In this document: one piece after another, positions 26,193-35,042 of the stretch
Layout: each line of letters begins with the position of its first letter
Numbering within the stretch: position 1 is the stretch's first letter
Assembly: GCF_000328525.1 (NCBI RefSeq)
Contig: NC_019964.1
Coordinates: 2,976,001-3,040,000 of the forward strand
Source: Halovivax ruber XH-70
GTDB lineage: Archaea; Halobacteriota; Halobacteria; Halobacteriales; Natrialbaceae
Length of the DNA: 64,000 nt
Direction: 5' to 3'
The notes under the pieces: generated by a model
Seen by the model: only the letters and a program-made list of their open reading frames with translations
Told to the model about the DNA's origin: nothing
Databases searched by the model: none
Translations under genes and position numbers: made by a program

Positions 26193-27098
26193 ATGACGCC
26201 CCGCGCATCGATCGAGACGATACTGATACCGACCGATGGGAGCGTCGGCGCACGTGTCGGCGCGGCCCGCGGACTCGAACTGGCCGCTACCGCGGGCGCG
26301 GCCGTCCACGTGCTGGCGGTCGTCGACGAGAGCTGGATCGGTAGCGCGGTCGCTGACGACGACGCCGAGTCCGCCCGCTCGGAGCTGGTCGCGGCGGCCG
26401 AGGAAGCCGTCGAAACCGTCGAACGGATGGCCGCGGAACTGGATCCCGACCTCTCGGTGACGACGGCGGTCGAGCGCGGATCGGTCGTCGACGAAATCGT
26501 GGCGTACACCGAATCGGCCGACGTCGACGCGATCGCCATGGGGACGAAGGGGCTGACGGGACTCGACCACGTCGTGCTCGGGAGCGTCACCGAAACCGTG
26601 CTTCGCACGGTGTCCGTCCCGGTCCTAGCGATCCCGCCCGCGGCCCGCGACGGGTCGCTCACGACCGACGGCGTCGCGGACATCTTGCTACCGACGGACG
26701 GAAGCAAGGGTGCCGCGGCCGCCGTCGACTGGGGAATCGGCGTCGCCGACCGCCTGGACGCCATGGTTCATGCGCTGTTTTCGGTCGATACCAGTCGGCT
26801 GGTATCTGCGTCCGACCCGCAAGACGTCCTCTCGCACCTAGAGCGAGAAGGGCAGGACGCCCTCGGGGTGGTCCGGAATCGGGCACGTGACCGGGGCTGT
26901 AGCGTCACGGGGACGGTCGCGAGCGGGCCGGCAGTGGACGTGATCCTCGCGTACCTCGACGAACACGACATCGACCTCGTCGTCATGGGAACGCACGGTC
27001 GCTCGGGCCTCGGGCAACACCTCCTCGGAAGTACCACGGAAAACGTGGTGCGAAACGCCGCGGTGCCGCTCTTCTGTGTCCCGCTGCCGAACCGCTAG
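26193..27098 (+). CDS. tandem universal stress protein (two UspA domains)
   Basis: A 301-residue protein starting MTPRASIETILIPTDGS (an ATG three codons upstream at 26184 is also possible). Both UspA repeats keep nucleotide-binding motifs: MGTKGLTGLDHVVLGSVTET and MGTHGRSGLGQHLLGSTTEN. The arrangement, length and ending match the protein at 13313-14203, indicating duplication of the tandem form within this region. Confidence 0.92.
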   Translation: MTPRASIETILIPTDGSVGARVGAARGLELAATAGAAVHVLAVVDESWIGSAVADDDAESARSELVAAAEEAVETVERMAAELDPDLSVTTAVERGSVVDEIVAYTESADVDAIAMGTKGLTGLDHVVLGSVTETVLRTVSVPVLAIPPAARDGSLTTDGVADILLPTDGSKGAAAAVDWGIGVADRLDAMVHALFSVDTSRLVSASDPQDVLSHLEREGQDALGVVRNRARDRGCSVTGTVASGPAVDVILAYLDEHDIDLVVMGTHGRSGLGQHLLGSTTENVVRNAAVPLFCVPLPNR

Positions 27099-27209
27099 CC
27101 GGCGGTGACGAGGGGCGGCGTTGTTGGTATCGTCGCACCATCTCGCGGCGCGGCGGCCGATCGGTGCGGGTTCGCGTGCGGCGCCGTCTCCCGGGCCGAC
27201 CGGTGGAAC

Positions 27210-27234
27210 AGTATTGTACTAATTCCAAAATACT
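27210..27234. promoter_or_regulatory. inverted repeat AGTATT-N13-AATACT with TATA element
   Basis: Perfect 6-bp arms bracket the region upstream of the flavoprotein gene; the right arm abuts ACTTTATCG (27232-27240), a TATA-like box about 25 nt before the ATG at 27262. The geometry fits an operator overlapping the promoter of a leaderless transcript. Confidence 0.45.
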
Positions 27235-27261
27235 TTATCGATCGGTGCCGTAGCGGGCGGT

Positions 27262-28728
27262 ATGAAGGACCTGTTCGTCGTTATCGGCGGAGACGCAGCC
27301 GGCATGAGTGCGGCAAGCAAGGCCAAACGCGAGGATCCGGATCGCGAGGTGATCGTCTTCGAGAAGGGCGAGTGGGTCTCCTACGCGGCCTGTGGGATGC
27401 CGTACTACGTCAAAGGCGAGGTCGAGGAACTCGACGATCTCGTCGCCGTGACGGCCGAGGCGTTCCGCGAGGAGCGTGACGTCGACCTCCGGACCGGCCA
27501 CGAGGTCGTCGGGATCGACACCGACGCGGGGTCGGTCACGGTCGAGCCCGACGACGGGGAGACGTTCGAGCAGGCCTACGGCGACCTGTTGATCGGCACC
27601 GGCGCGAGCGCGATCGAGCCGCCGTTCGACGGCCTCGACCTGACGGGCGTCTTCACGATCCACGACATGGACGAGGCCGACGCGATCGAGTCGTACGTCG
27701 CCGAACACGACCCGGAGACGGCCGCCATCGTCGGCGGCGGCTACGTCGGCGTCGAGATGGCCGAAGCGCTCGACGCCCGCGGCCTCGACGTCTCGATGTA
27801 CGAGATGCTCCCCCGGACCCTCCAGCCGTTCGGCGAGGAGACCGCTCGCGCCGTCGAAGACCACCTGCGCGAGCAGGGGGTGGAGCTCCACCTCGAGACC
27901 GCCGTGCAGGGCTTCGTCGGCGACGACAGCGTCGAGTCTGTGCGGTACGAGATCGACGACGGTGATGGGGCCGAGACCGACGACAGTGACGACAGCACGA
28001 CCGACGACGGTGGCGAAGCGGAGGCCGACGGGGATGACCACGGCGCGACCGCCGCGGCGGACCTCGTGATCGTGGGCGTCGGCGTCGCCCCGAACACCGC
28101 CCTCGCCGAGGAGGCGGGCATCGAGCTCGGGCCGACCGGCGCGATCGCGACCGACGACTACGGCCGCACGTTCGACGCCGCAGACGGCTCCACGCTCGAA
28201 CACGTCTACGCGGCCGGCGACTGCGCCGAAGCGGACAACGTCGTCACGGGCGAGCCAGACCACGTCCCGCTGGCGCTGACGGCCAACCGGGCCGGTCGGG
28301 CCATCGGCGCGACGGTCGGTGGCGACCCGACGCAGACCGGCGGCACCGCCGGAACGGCCATCGTCAAGGCGTTCGACCTGGGCGCCGCCCGGACGGGGCT
28401 CATCGACGAGGAGGTCGCCCGAGAGGCCGGCTTCGACCCCGTCTCCGTCACGATCGACGCGCCGACGCGGCCGCACTACTACCCCGGCGGGGCGAAACTC
28501 ACCGTGACGCTCGTCGCCGACGCGGACTCGGCGCGTGTCCTCGGCGCGAGCGTGGTGGGTCGCGATGGCGTCAAACGCATCGACACGGTCGCGACCGCGA
28601 TCACGGGCGAGTTTACCGTCGCGGAACTGCAGAACACCGACCTGGCGTACGCACCGCCCTTCAGCCCGGTCTGGGACCCAATCTTGACGGCGGCGAAGGT
28701 CCTCCGCGGACGCATGGAGGACGACTGA
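27262..28728 (+). CDS. CoA-disulfide reductase / NADH oxidase-type flavoprotein
   Basis: A 488-residue FAD/NAD(P)-dependent oxidoreductase. It has an N-terminal FAD site VIGGDAAGMSAASKA, redox Cys44 in YAACGMPYYV, an NAD site IVGGGYVGVEMAEAL, a second FAD motif VYAAGDCAEA and a C-terminal dimerisation domain. The single Cys places it with CoA-disulfide reductases and NADH oxidases. An acidic insert of about 35 residues (near residues 235-265) is unusual and probably a surface loop. It overlaps the aminotransferase gene by one base. Confidence 0.9.
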   Translation: MKDLFVVIGGDAAGMSAASKAKREDPDREVIVFEKGEWVSYAACGMPYYVKGEVEELDDLVAVTAEAFREERDVDLRTGHEVVGIDTDAGSVTVEPDDGETFEQAYGDLLIGTGASAIEPPFDGLDLTGVFTIHDMDEADAIESYVAEHDPETAAIVGGGYVGVEMAEALDARGLDVSMYEMLPRTLQPFGEETARAVEDHLREQGVELHLETAVQGFVGDDSVESVRYEIDDGDGAETDDSDDSTTDDGGEAEADGDDHGATAAADLVIVGVGVAPNTALAEEAGIELGPTGAIATDDYGRTFDAADGSTLEHVYAAGDCAEADNVVTGEPDHVPLALTANRAGRAIGATVGGDPTQTGGTAGTAIVKAFDLGAARTGLIDEEVAREAGFDPVSVTIDAPTRPHYYPGGAKLTVTLVADADSARVLGASVVGRDGVKRIDTVATAITGEFTVAELQNTDLAYAPPFSPVWDPILTAAKVLRGRMEDD

Positions 28729-29879
28729 TGACGGATCGAATCGAGACGCCGGAACCACCGACGTCCGCGGCGGCGCTCCGGGAGACGATCCCCGCGTTCG
28801 AGGACGTGACCTACATGAACTTCGGCGCCAGCGGGCCGAGTCCGCGCCCGATCGTCGAAGCCGCCGAGGCCTTCCTCGAGTACCACGAGTTCGACGCACC
28901 GAGCGGCGAGGGAATGTACCCCGCGGCGTTCGAGACCTACGACGACGTCCGCGAGACGGTCGCCGACTTCGTCGGCGCCGAGACGACCGAGATCGCGCTC
29001 ACCCAGAGCACGACGGACGCGATCAACCGCGTCGCCTGTGCCCTCGAGTGGGAACCGGGCGACGCGATCGTCCGGACCGACATGGAGCACCCCGCCGGCA
29101 TCCTCCCCTGGGAGCGGTTGGAACGCGAGCGCGGGGCCGAGGTGCGCGTCGTCGAGAGCGACCGCGGCCGGCTCGATCTCGACGCCTACCGCGAGGCCGT
29201 ACGGGGCGCAAAACTCGTCGCCTTCAGCGCACTCACCTGGAACTACGGGACCCGCCTCCCGGTCAGCGAACTGGTCGACATCGCTCACGACGCGGGCGCG
29301 CTCGTCCTCGTCGACGCGGTCCAGTGGCCGGGCCAGGCGCCCCTCGACGTCACCGACTGGGGCGCCGACGCGGTCGCCGCGGCCGGCCACAAGTGGCTGC
29401 TCGGGACCTGGGGAAGCGGCTTCCTCTACGTCGACGAGTCCGTCGCCGACCGGCTGGTTCCCGGCCCGATCGGGTACCGCGGCGTCGTCGAGGCGACCGC
29501 CGAGCGCTACGAACTGGAACCCGGCGCCCCGCGATTCGAGATCGGGACCATCAACCCGGCCCCGCACGTCGCGCTCCGGACGGCCATCGAGACGGCCGAG
29601 TCGATCGGCGTCGAGCGGATCGAGTCGGAGATCCAGCGACTGGCGAGCCGACTCGCCGACAGCGTTCCGGACGACCGGCTGTTGAGCCCTGCCGAACCCG
29701 AATCCGGCCTGGTGACGATCGCCGTCGACGATCCGGAGGCCGCCACCGAGCGGGTCCGCGAGCACGGCATCGTCGTCCGCCCACTCCCGGCTCCCGATTC
29801 CATCCGCGCCTCCGTCCACGCCGTCAACACTGCGGACGAGGTCGACGACCTGCTGGACGCGCTGGAGCGAATTCTCTGA
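28728..29879 (+). CDS. class V aminotransferase (cysteine desulfurase-like fold)
   Basis: A 383-residue PLP enzyme with the class V pattern: TYMNFGASGPSPRPIVEA near the start, TQSTTDAINRVA binding phosphate, VDAVQWPGQAPLDV with the ring-stacking Asp, and PLP Lys222 in AAGHKWLLGTWGSGFLYV. No desulfurase cysteine loop is obvious, so an aminotransferase or lyase role is more likely than sulfur mobilisation. Its ATG overlaps the TGA of the flavoprotein, implying cotranslation. The substrate is unknown. Confidence 0.88.
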   Translation: MTDRIETPEPPTSAAALRETIPAFEDVTYMNFGASGPSPRPIVEAAEAFLEYHEFDAPSGEGMYPAAFETYDDVRETVADFVGAETTEIALTQSTTDAINRVACALEWEPGDAIVRTDMEHPAGILPWERLERERGAEVRVVESDRGRLDLDAYREAVRGAKLVAFSALTWNYGTRLPVSELVDIAHDAGALVLVDAVQWPGQAPLDVTDWGADAVAAAGHKWLLGTWGSGFLYVDESVADRLVPGPIGYRGVVEATAERYELEPGAPRFEIGTINPAPHVALRTAIETAESIGVERIESEIQRLASRLADSVPDDRLLSPAEPESGLVTIAVDDPEAATERVREHGIVVRPLPAPDSIRASVHAVNTADEVDDLLDALERIL

Positions 29880-29980
29880 GAACGGTTCGAGCCGCTTTCG
29901 AACGGGCGGTTCGCCCGGTGGCGTGGCGGCGTGGTGCGGAAAATCGTCCGCGAGCGGGGGACGACAGCACCCGGAGCCAC

Positions 29981-30430
29981 TCAGTCCTCGACCGGCGTCT
30001 TGACGACCGTGACGGGCCGCTCGGCCATCGAGGTGACACGCTCGGCGACGCTGCCGAGCAGGCGGCGGTACTCGCCCGAACGAGCCTTCGACCCGACGAC
30101 CGTGAGGTCGACGTCGGCCTCGTCGGCGTAGGCGAGGATCTCCTCGTGGGGGACGCCGTGACGCAGGACCGTCTCGGTCTCGACGCCGGCCGCCTCCGCT
30201 CGCTCGGTGATCGACTCGACGGCCTCCCGGCCGGCCTGTTCGAGTGCGTGTTCCAGGCCCTCGAACTCGTGGACGTACTCGTCACCCGGATACGAGCTGT
30301 AGGCCTCGGCGTCGATGACGTACAGCACGTGCAGCGTCGCGTCGGACGCGGCCGCCGCGTCGATGGCGTACTCGACGGCGTTGTCGACGCCCGAACTCAG
30401 GTCCGTCGTGACCAGAATCGTCTCGTGCAT
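29981..30430 (-). CDS. universal stress protein, single UspA domain
   Basis: A 149-residue UspA domain: MHETILVTTDLSSGVDNAVE at the start and LTVVGSKARSGEYRRLLGSV near the end, followed by PVTVVKTPVED. The signature has KARSG in place of the usual T-H-G-R-S-G. The ATG at 30430 excludes a short Arg-rich leader. It converges with the aminotransferase gene and is the last USP of the series. Confidence 0.9.
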   Translation of the reverse strand: MHETILVTTDLSSGVDNAVEYAIDAAAASDATLHVLYVIDAEAYSSYPGDEYVHEFEGLEHALEQAGREAVESITERAEAAGVETETVLRHGVPHEEILAYADEADVDLTVVGSKARSGEYRRLLGSVAERVTSMAERPVTVVKTPVED

Positions 30431-30502
30431 ACCGGGGTCCCTACGACGGACGACCAAATATGACTGGGTGGGACTCTCGGCCCGCTGGAACAGGGGATGA
30501 GG

Positions 30503-30509
30503 TTTATCG
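30503..30509 (+). promoter_or_regulatory. TATA box of the LiaF-like gene
   Basis: TTTATCG lies about 26 nt upstream of the ATG at 30532, fitting a leaderless promoter. Confidence 0.5.
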
Positions 30510-30531
30510 CCCCAGGAAGCGTGTCAACACC

Positions 30532-31224
30532 ATGTCTATTGAACCGTCGTCCCGACGACTCCCGACGAGCCAGTTCCTCCTCGGGGCCCTCGTGGTCCTG
30601 ATCGGCGTCATACTCCTCCTCGAAACGACCGGGCTCGCGCCCACACGAAGCCTCCTGCAGTTCGTCCCGGCATTGTTCATCCTCGTCGGCGTCTGGGCGC
30701 TCGTCACCAGTGGCTTCCGCAACTTCGTCGGCCCCCTGGTGCTGATCGGCGTCGCGAGCGGGTGGCAGCTCGTCGCCCTCGGGTACGTCACCGTCGAGCA
30801 GGTCGTCGACCTCTGGCCGCTGCTACTGATCGCGTTCGGCCTGTCGATCGTGCTCGGGCAGTACCGGTCGACCGTGCTCGACGTCGACGATTCGTTCACC
30901 TCGGCGTTCGCCGCGTTCGGGGGCGTCGAAAAGCGAAACACCTCGAAACACTTCGCAGGCGCGGACCTGACCGCCGCGTTCGGCGGTGCTGAGCTCGACC
31001 TTCGCGACGCTGCGATCGACGAGCGGCCAGGGCGGATCAACGCCGTCGCCCTCTTCGGCGGCGTGGACGTCATCGTCCCCCGCGAGTGGAACGTGCGGAT
31101 GGATGTCCTGCCCGTACTGGGCGCGGCTACCGACGAGCGGCCCAGGAGCACGGATCCCAACGATGGCGTCGACCTCGTGGTGACCGGCTTCGTCGCCTTC
31201 GGCGGCGTCTCCGTCTCGGACTGA
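30532..31224 (+). CDS. LiaF-like membrane protein
   Basis: A 230-residue protein with about four N-terminal hydrophobic segments (LLGALVVLIGVILLLETTGL, FVPALFILVGVWALV and two more) followed by a C-terminal beta-solenoid-like domain with repeated glycine turns (FAAFGGVEKRN, AAFGGAELDLRDA, ALFGGVDVIVPREW, VAFGGVSVSD). This layout is that of the LiaF/DUF5668 family, which senses envelope stress in Firmicutes; the archaeal role is unknown. The TATA box 26 nt upstream fixes the start. Confidence 0.8.
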   Translation: MSIEPSSRRLPTSQFLLGALVVLIGVILLLETTGLAPTRSLLQFVPALFILVGVWALVTSGFRNFVGPLVLIGVASGWQLVALGYVTVEQVVDLWPLLLIAFGLSIVLGQYRSTVLDVDDSFTSAFAAFGGVEKRNTSKHFAGADLTAAFGGAELDLRDAAIDERPGRINAVALFGGVDVIVPREWNVRMDVLPVLGAATDERPRSTDPNDGVDLVVTGFVAFGGVSVSD

Positions 31225-31302
31225 GCGACAGCCGATCGCCTGACTCCCGGCGGGCGGGAACGGACCGGACTATCTTTTTGCCCGGCGATCGAACGAACGC
31301 GC

Positions 31303-33237
31303 GTGAACGAACGGGTCGGGGTGGTGGCGCTCGTTGCAGTCGTCGTGCTCGCGGCGGTCGGGATCGGGGTGCTCTTCAGCGTCGAAACCGGCGCCGAGTC
31401 GCCCGAACCCGCGGCCTTCGACGACACCGTCACCGTCGGACTCACGTTAGAAGAGCAGTACGAACTGCTCGACCGGCCGAACGTCTCGCTACCGCGCGTC
31501 CAGACCTTTTACTCGCAGTACGAGTACGTCGTCGGCTACTGGGGCGTCGACACCTACCTCGCGACCCAGCGCCAGGCGGGCCACCAGGCGCGCTTTGGCT
31601 ATCCGCTGGCCACCTACGTCACCGATTACGGTGGAACTGGTGTCGAGCTCTCCGAAGAGGGCTACCCGGTCGTCGAACGCGATCCCGCGTGGATCCCGGC
31701 CGACGCGGCGTGGTACGTCGTCGACAGCGAGGCGCGAACGCCGGGCGGCGAAACCATCCTCTCGTTCGACGACCGGGCCGATGCCGAGCGTTTCACCGAC
31801 TCCGCCGGCGGGACGGTCGAGTCCTGGGCCCAGCTGACCGACCGGCAGTTCGAACGCGGCGACGCCGATGCAGCCCGCGAGCGCGTCTCCAGACAGGCGG
31901 CCGCGGCGAACGAAACCGTCGCGGACGCGGCCGCACACGACGATCGCCCGGTGTCGGTCGTCGTCGGCGAGGACGCGGCCACCATCCAGTCGGCGATCGA
32001 GCAGGCCCCACCGAACACCACCGTCCGCATCCCCGCGGGAACCTACGACGAGACGCTCACGATCGATCGGCCGATCACGCTCGCCGGCGACGGTGCGGTG
32101 ACGATCCGCGGCGACGGGAACGGCTCCGTCGTGACGATCACCGCACCCGAGGTCGGGGTCCGGAACGTCCACGTCACGGGTACCGGAACCCGCGCACACG
32201 GCGCGGAGTCGGTCCCCGGCGACGAGGGCGATCACCCGGACGACCGCTCGCTGACCTACTACGGCGGGGCCGACGCGGGCATCAGCGCCCACGTCGCCGA
32301 CGGCACCTCGATCGTGAACGTCTCCATCGAAACCCGGGCGAACGGCGTCATCCTGCGAGAGAGCCCGGACGCCGTCGTGAAAAACGTCACTGTCACCGAG
32401 GCACCCGACGCCGAGGACCCCTACGCCGGCCTGCTGGCGTTTTACTCGCCGGCCGTCGTCGAACACTCGACGTTCGTCGGCGGGCGCGACACGATCTATC
32501 TGGACGAGTCCGACGGGCTGGTCCTCCGGGATTCCGAAATTCGTGACAGCGTCCTCGGACTCCACCTGATGCACACGAACGACGCACTGCTCGCGGACAA
32601 CCAGGTCCGAAACGTCACGGAGGCGGCCATCTACGTCATGACCGGCCCGACGGGAACGGCGGTGGTCGGAAACGACGTGACCGATGCCGGGGTCGGGATC
32701 TCCGTCGGCGGCACCCAGTCCTACGTCGCTCGAAACACCGTCACCGACAGTGACCTCGGTCTCCGGATCCTGGCCGAGGGGTCGCTATACGAACGGAACG
32801 TCCTCGCCGGCAACGAGGTCGGCGCCCACGCGGGAGCCGTGCTTCCGACGAACCGCGTGACCGCCAACGACTTCGTCGCCAACGACCGGCACGCGACCGC
32901 CGGGCACGGCCCGCTCCGCGTCTGGGCCGACGACGGCGACGGTAACTTCTGGCAGGGCGCGACGAGTCCGGCCGACGGCACGCCGCCGGGTCGGGCGTAC
33001 TCGCCGACGGATCCGGTCGATCGACGACTCCACACGACGCCGGGGGCCGCCACGCTCGCCCGCGCGCCGGCTCTCGACGCGCTCGCCGGGCTGGAACGAT
33101 CCGTCTCCGGTATGCGCTCGGGGTCCATCACGGATCCCGCGCCGAGCTGTACGCCGAACAATCCCGACCTGCTCGCCCGGACCGCGTGGGCCGACGAGGC
33201 CGTCGCGTGTGACGGAGCGACGGTTCCGGAACCGTGA
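31303..33237 (+). CDS. nosD: NosD-like copper-site maturation protein with NosL-like N-terminus
   Basis: A 644-residue secreted protein with a GTG start. A signal sequence (VGVVALVAVVVLAAVGIGV) precedes a NosL-like segment (residues about 125-180: WIPADAAWYVVDSEARTPGG, then ADAERFTDSAGG). Residues about 215-560 form the NosD parallel beta-helix (ATIQSAIEQAPPNTTVRIPA, then many N-x-V turns). NosD helps assemble the copper centres of N2O reductase outside the cell. A TATA-like CTATCTTTTTG about 28 nt upstream supports the GTG. nosF and nosY follow, but nosZ is not in the window. Confidence 0.85.
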   Translation: MNERVGVVALVAVVVLAAVGIGVLFSVETGAESPEPAAFDDTVTVGLTLEEQYELLDRPNVSLPRVQTFYSQYEYVVGYWGVDTYLATQRQAGHQARFGYPLATYVTDYGGTGVELSEEGYPVVERDPAWIPADAAWYVVDSEARTPGGETILSFDDRADAERFTDSAGGTVESWAQLTDRQFERGDADAARERVSRQAAAANETVADAAAHDDRPVSVVVGEDAATIQSAIEQAPPNTTVRIPAGTYDETLTIDRPITLAGDGAVTIRGDGNGSVVTITAPEVGVRNVHVTGTGTRAHGAESVPGDEGDHPDDRSLTYYGGADAGISAHVADGTSIVNVSIETRANGVILRESPDAVVKNVTVTEAPDAEDPYAGLLAFYSPAVVEHSTFVGGRDTIYLDESDGLVLRDSEIRDSVLGLHLMHTNDALLADNQVRNVTEAAIYVMTGPTGTAVVGNDVTDAGVGISVGGTQSYVARNTVTDSDLGLRILAEGSLYERNVLAGNEVGAHAGAVLPTNRVTANDFVANDRHATAGHGPLRVWADDGDGNFWQGATSPADGTPPGRAYSPTDPVDRRLHTTPGAATLARAPALDALAGLERSVSGMRSGSITDPAPSCTPNNPDLLARTAWADEAVACDGATVPEP

Positions 33238-33250
33238 CGACGAGCCACAC

Positions 33251-34057
33251 ATGAAAGGAAACACATCAGATACGCCACGACAGCCCGCTCCGAACGCCAG
33301 CGATGGCGAACGGCGAACCGACCGGGCTCGCCCACCGATCCTCGAAGCCGAGTCGCTCTCGTTCGCCTACGGTGACGTCGAGATCCTCTCGAACCTCTCG
33401 CTCTCCGTCGACGCCGCCACGGTGACGGCCCTGATCGGGCCGAACGGGACGGGGAAGACGACCCTCCTCCGGACGCTGGCCGGACTGGAGGAACCGACGG
33501 CCGGCGCCGTGCACTACCACGGCCCTGACGTGCCACGCGAGATCGGCTACCTGCCCCAGCAACCGGCGTTCAGACCGGGCTTTACCGTCGCCGAAACGCT
33601 CTCGTTCTACGGGTCGCTGGTCGGCGAGTCCCGGGCTGACGTCCTGGCACGCCTCGACCGCGTCGGCCTCGGTGACGCCGCCGACAGACGGGTCGAGGCG
33701 CTCTCGGGTGGGATGACGCGGCTGGCCGGGATCGCCCAGGCGACCATCGGCGATCCGCCCGTCGTCGTCCTCGACGAACCCGGCTCCGGCCTCGATCCGG
33801 GGATGAGCCGCCGGATCTACGACGTCGCCCGCGAGATCGCCGCCGACGGCACGGCGGTCCTCGTCACGTCCCACGACATGGAACTGGTCGAGCGGTCGGC
33901 CGACGTCGTCGCCGTCCTGGCCGACGGCGGCGTCGCCGCCAGCGGTCACCCGACGACCCTCGCGGATCGCTTCGACGTCGACTCGTTGCTCGACGTCTAC
34001 GAGGCGGCGGTCTCGGGTGACCACTCCCGGGTACGTGTTCGGGGTGAGACGGCATGA
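33251..34057 (+). CDS. nosF: NosF-like ABC transporter ATPase
   Basis: A 268-residue ABC ATPase with Walker A GPNGTGKTTLLR, Q-loop YLPQQPAFRPG, signature LSGGMTRLAGIAQA, Walker B VVVLDEPGSGLDP and H-loop TSHDME. It starts 14 nt after nosD at MKGNTSDTPRQ; a GTG at 33209 inside nosD is an alternative. Its stop overlaps the nosY start (ATGA). NosF powers the NosY permease, thought to supply a sulfur compound for N2O-reductase maturation. Confidence 0.88.
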   Translation: MKGNTSDTPRQPAPNASDGERRTDRARPPILEAESLSFAYGDVEILSNLSLSVDAATVTALIGPNGTGKTTLLRTLAGLEEPTAGAVHYHGPDVPREIGYLPQQPAFRPGFTVAETLSFYGSLVGESRADVLARLDRVGLGDAADRRVEALSGGMTRLAGIAQATIGDPPVVVLDEPGSGLDPGMSRRIYDVAREIAADGTAVLVTSHDMELVERSADVVAVLADGGVAASGHPTTLADRFDVDSLLDVYEAAVSGDHSRVRVRGETA

Positions 34058-34968
34058 CGGCCGAGGGCGCGGACGCCAAAGGGGTGGGGGACACTGGAAC
34101 GACACCGTCGACCGATCAGCCGACTGCGAACCGGGCCACTGCCGACGAATCACGCGTTCCAGGGTCGCTCGGCCGCATCGGACGCGTCGTCGGCCGCGAG
34201 GTCCGTACCGTCGCCCGAACCCGGACGTACGTCGTCCTCGCCGTGGCACTCGCGGCGGTGCTGCTCGGGCTCACGCTCACTGGCAGTGCGACGGCGGGAT
34301 ACGTGCCGACCGTCGCCGACCTCCTGACGCCGCTCGAAGCGCTCGTCCCCGTCGTCGCCGTCGCGTTCGGCTACCGTGCCATCGTGAGCGACGCGGAACG
34401 GGGCGAACTCGACGTACTCGAGACGTACCCGGTCACCGCCTGGGAGCACGTGCTCGGCGTCTACGCGGGCCGTGCCGTCGGCCTCCTGGTCGCGGTCGGT
34501 GGCTCCCTCACCCTCGCCGGTGCGGCCGTCGCCGTCTCCCAGGAGGAGCCGGCCGCGATCTACGCGACCCAGCGTGGGGTCGACTCGCCGATCCTGTTCG
34601 CTCGCTTCGTCGTCCTCACGGCCGCGTTCGCGCTGGTCGTCCTCGCGGTCGCCATCGCCCTCTCGGCGCTCGCGAACGGCGCCCGGAGCGCGCTCGCACT
34701 CGCCATCGTCGCGCTGATCGGGCTGCTGGTCGGGCTCGATCTCGCGCTCGTCCTCGGCCTCGTGGAGGGCGTGATCCCGGACGCCGCGCTCGTCGACACG
34801 CTCGCGGTGAGTCCGTTGAGCGCCTATCGTGGACTGGTCTTCGAGACCGTCATCACGACCGCAGCCGGAACCGGCCCGCAGGCGGCCTCACCACTCGCCA
34901 GTCTCGTCGGGCTCGTCGCCTGGCTCGTCGGCTCGCTGGCGATCGCGAGCTGGAGCGTCGGGCGATAG
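34054..34968 (+). CDS. nosY: NosY-like ABC transporter permease
   Basis: A 304-residue membrane protein. A 45-residue hydrophilic acidic N-terminus precedes helix 1 (TYVVLAVALAAVLLGLTL) and about five further helices, with the ABC-2 permease loop SDAERGELDVLETYPVTAWE linking helices 2 and 3. Its four-base overlap with nosF and position behind nosD support the NosY assignment. Confidence 0.87.
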   Translation: MTAEGADAKGVGDTGTTPSTDQPTANRATADESRVPGSLGRIGRVVGREVRTVARTRTYVVLAVALAAVLLGLTLTGSATAGYVPTVADLLTPLEALVPVVAVAFGYRAIVSDAERGELDVLETYPVTAWEHVLGVYAGRAVGLLVAVGGSLTLAGAAVAVSQEEPAAIYATQRGVDSPILFARFVVLTAAFALVVLAVAIALSALANGARSALALAIVALIGLLVGLDLALVLGLVEGVIPDAALVDTLAVSPLSAYRGLVFETVITTAAGTGPQAASPLASLVGLVAWLVGSLAIASWSVGR

Positions 34969-35042
34969 CGGCGGCCAGCTCATTGATCGGAGCTGACAAT
35001 CCGCAAAACAGGGTGTACGGCTATCTCATCGATGGGCGACGC

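Noticed and set aside
27235..28899. 554-codon frame antisense to the flavoprotein
   Set aside because: Shadow of a confident gene; Arg/Val-rich and domainless.
28728..29879. Assignment of the class V enzyme as a cysteine desulfurase of the sulfur module
   Set aside because: No active-site cysteine loop is visible and the gene is coupled to a flavoprotein 22 kb from the sulfur genes.
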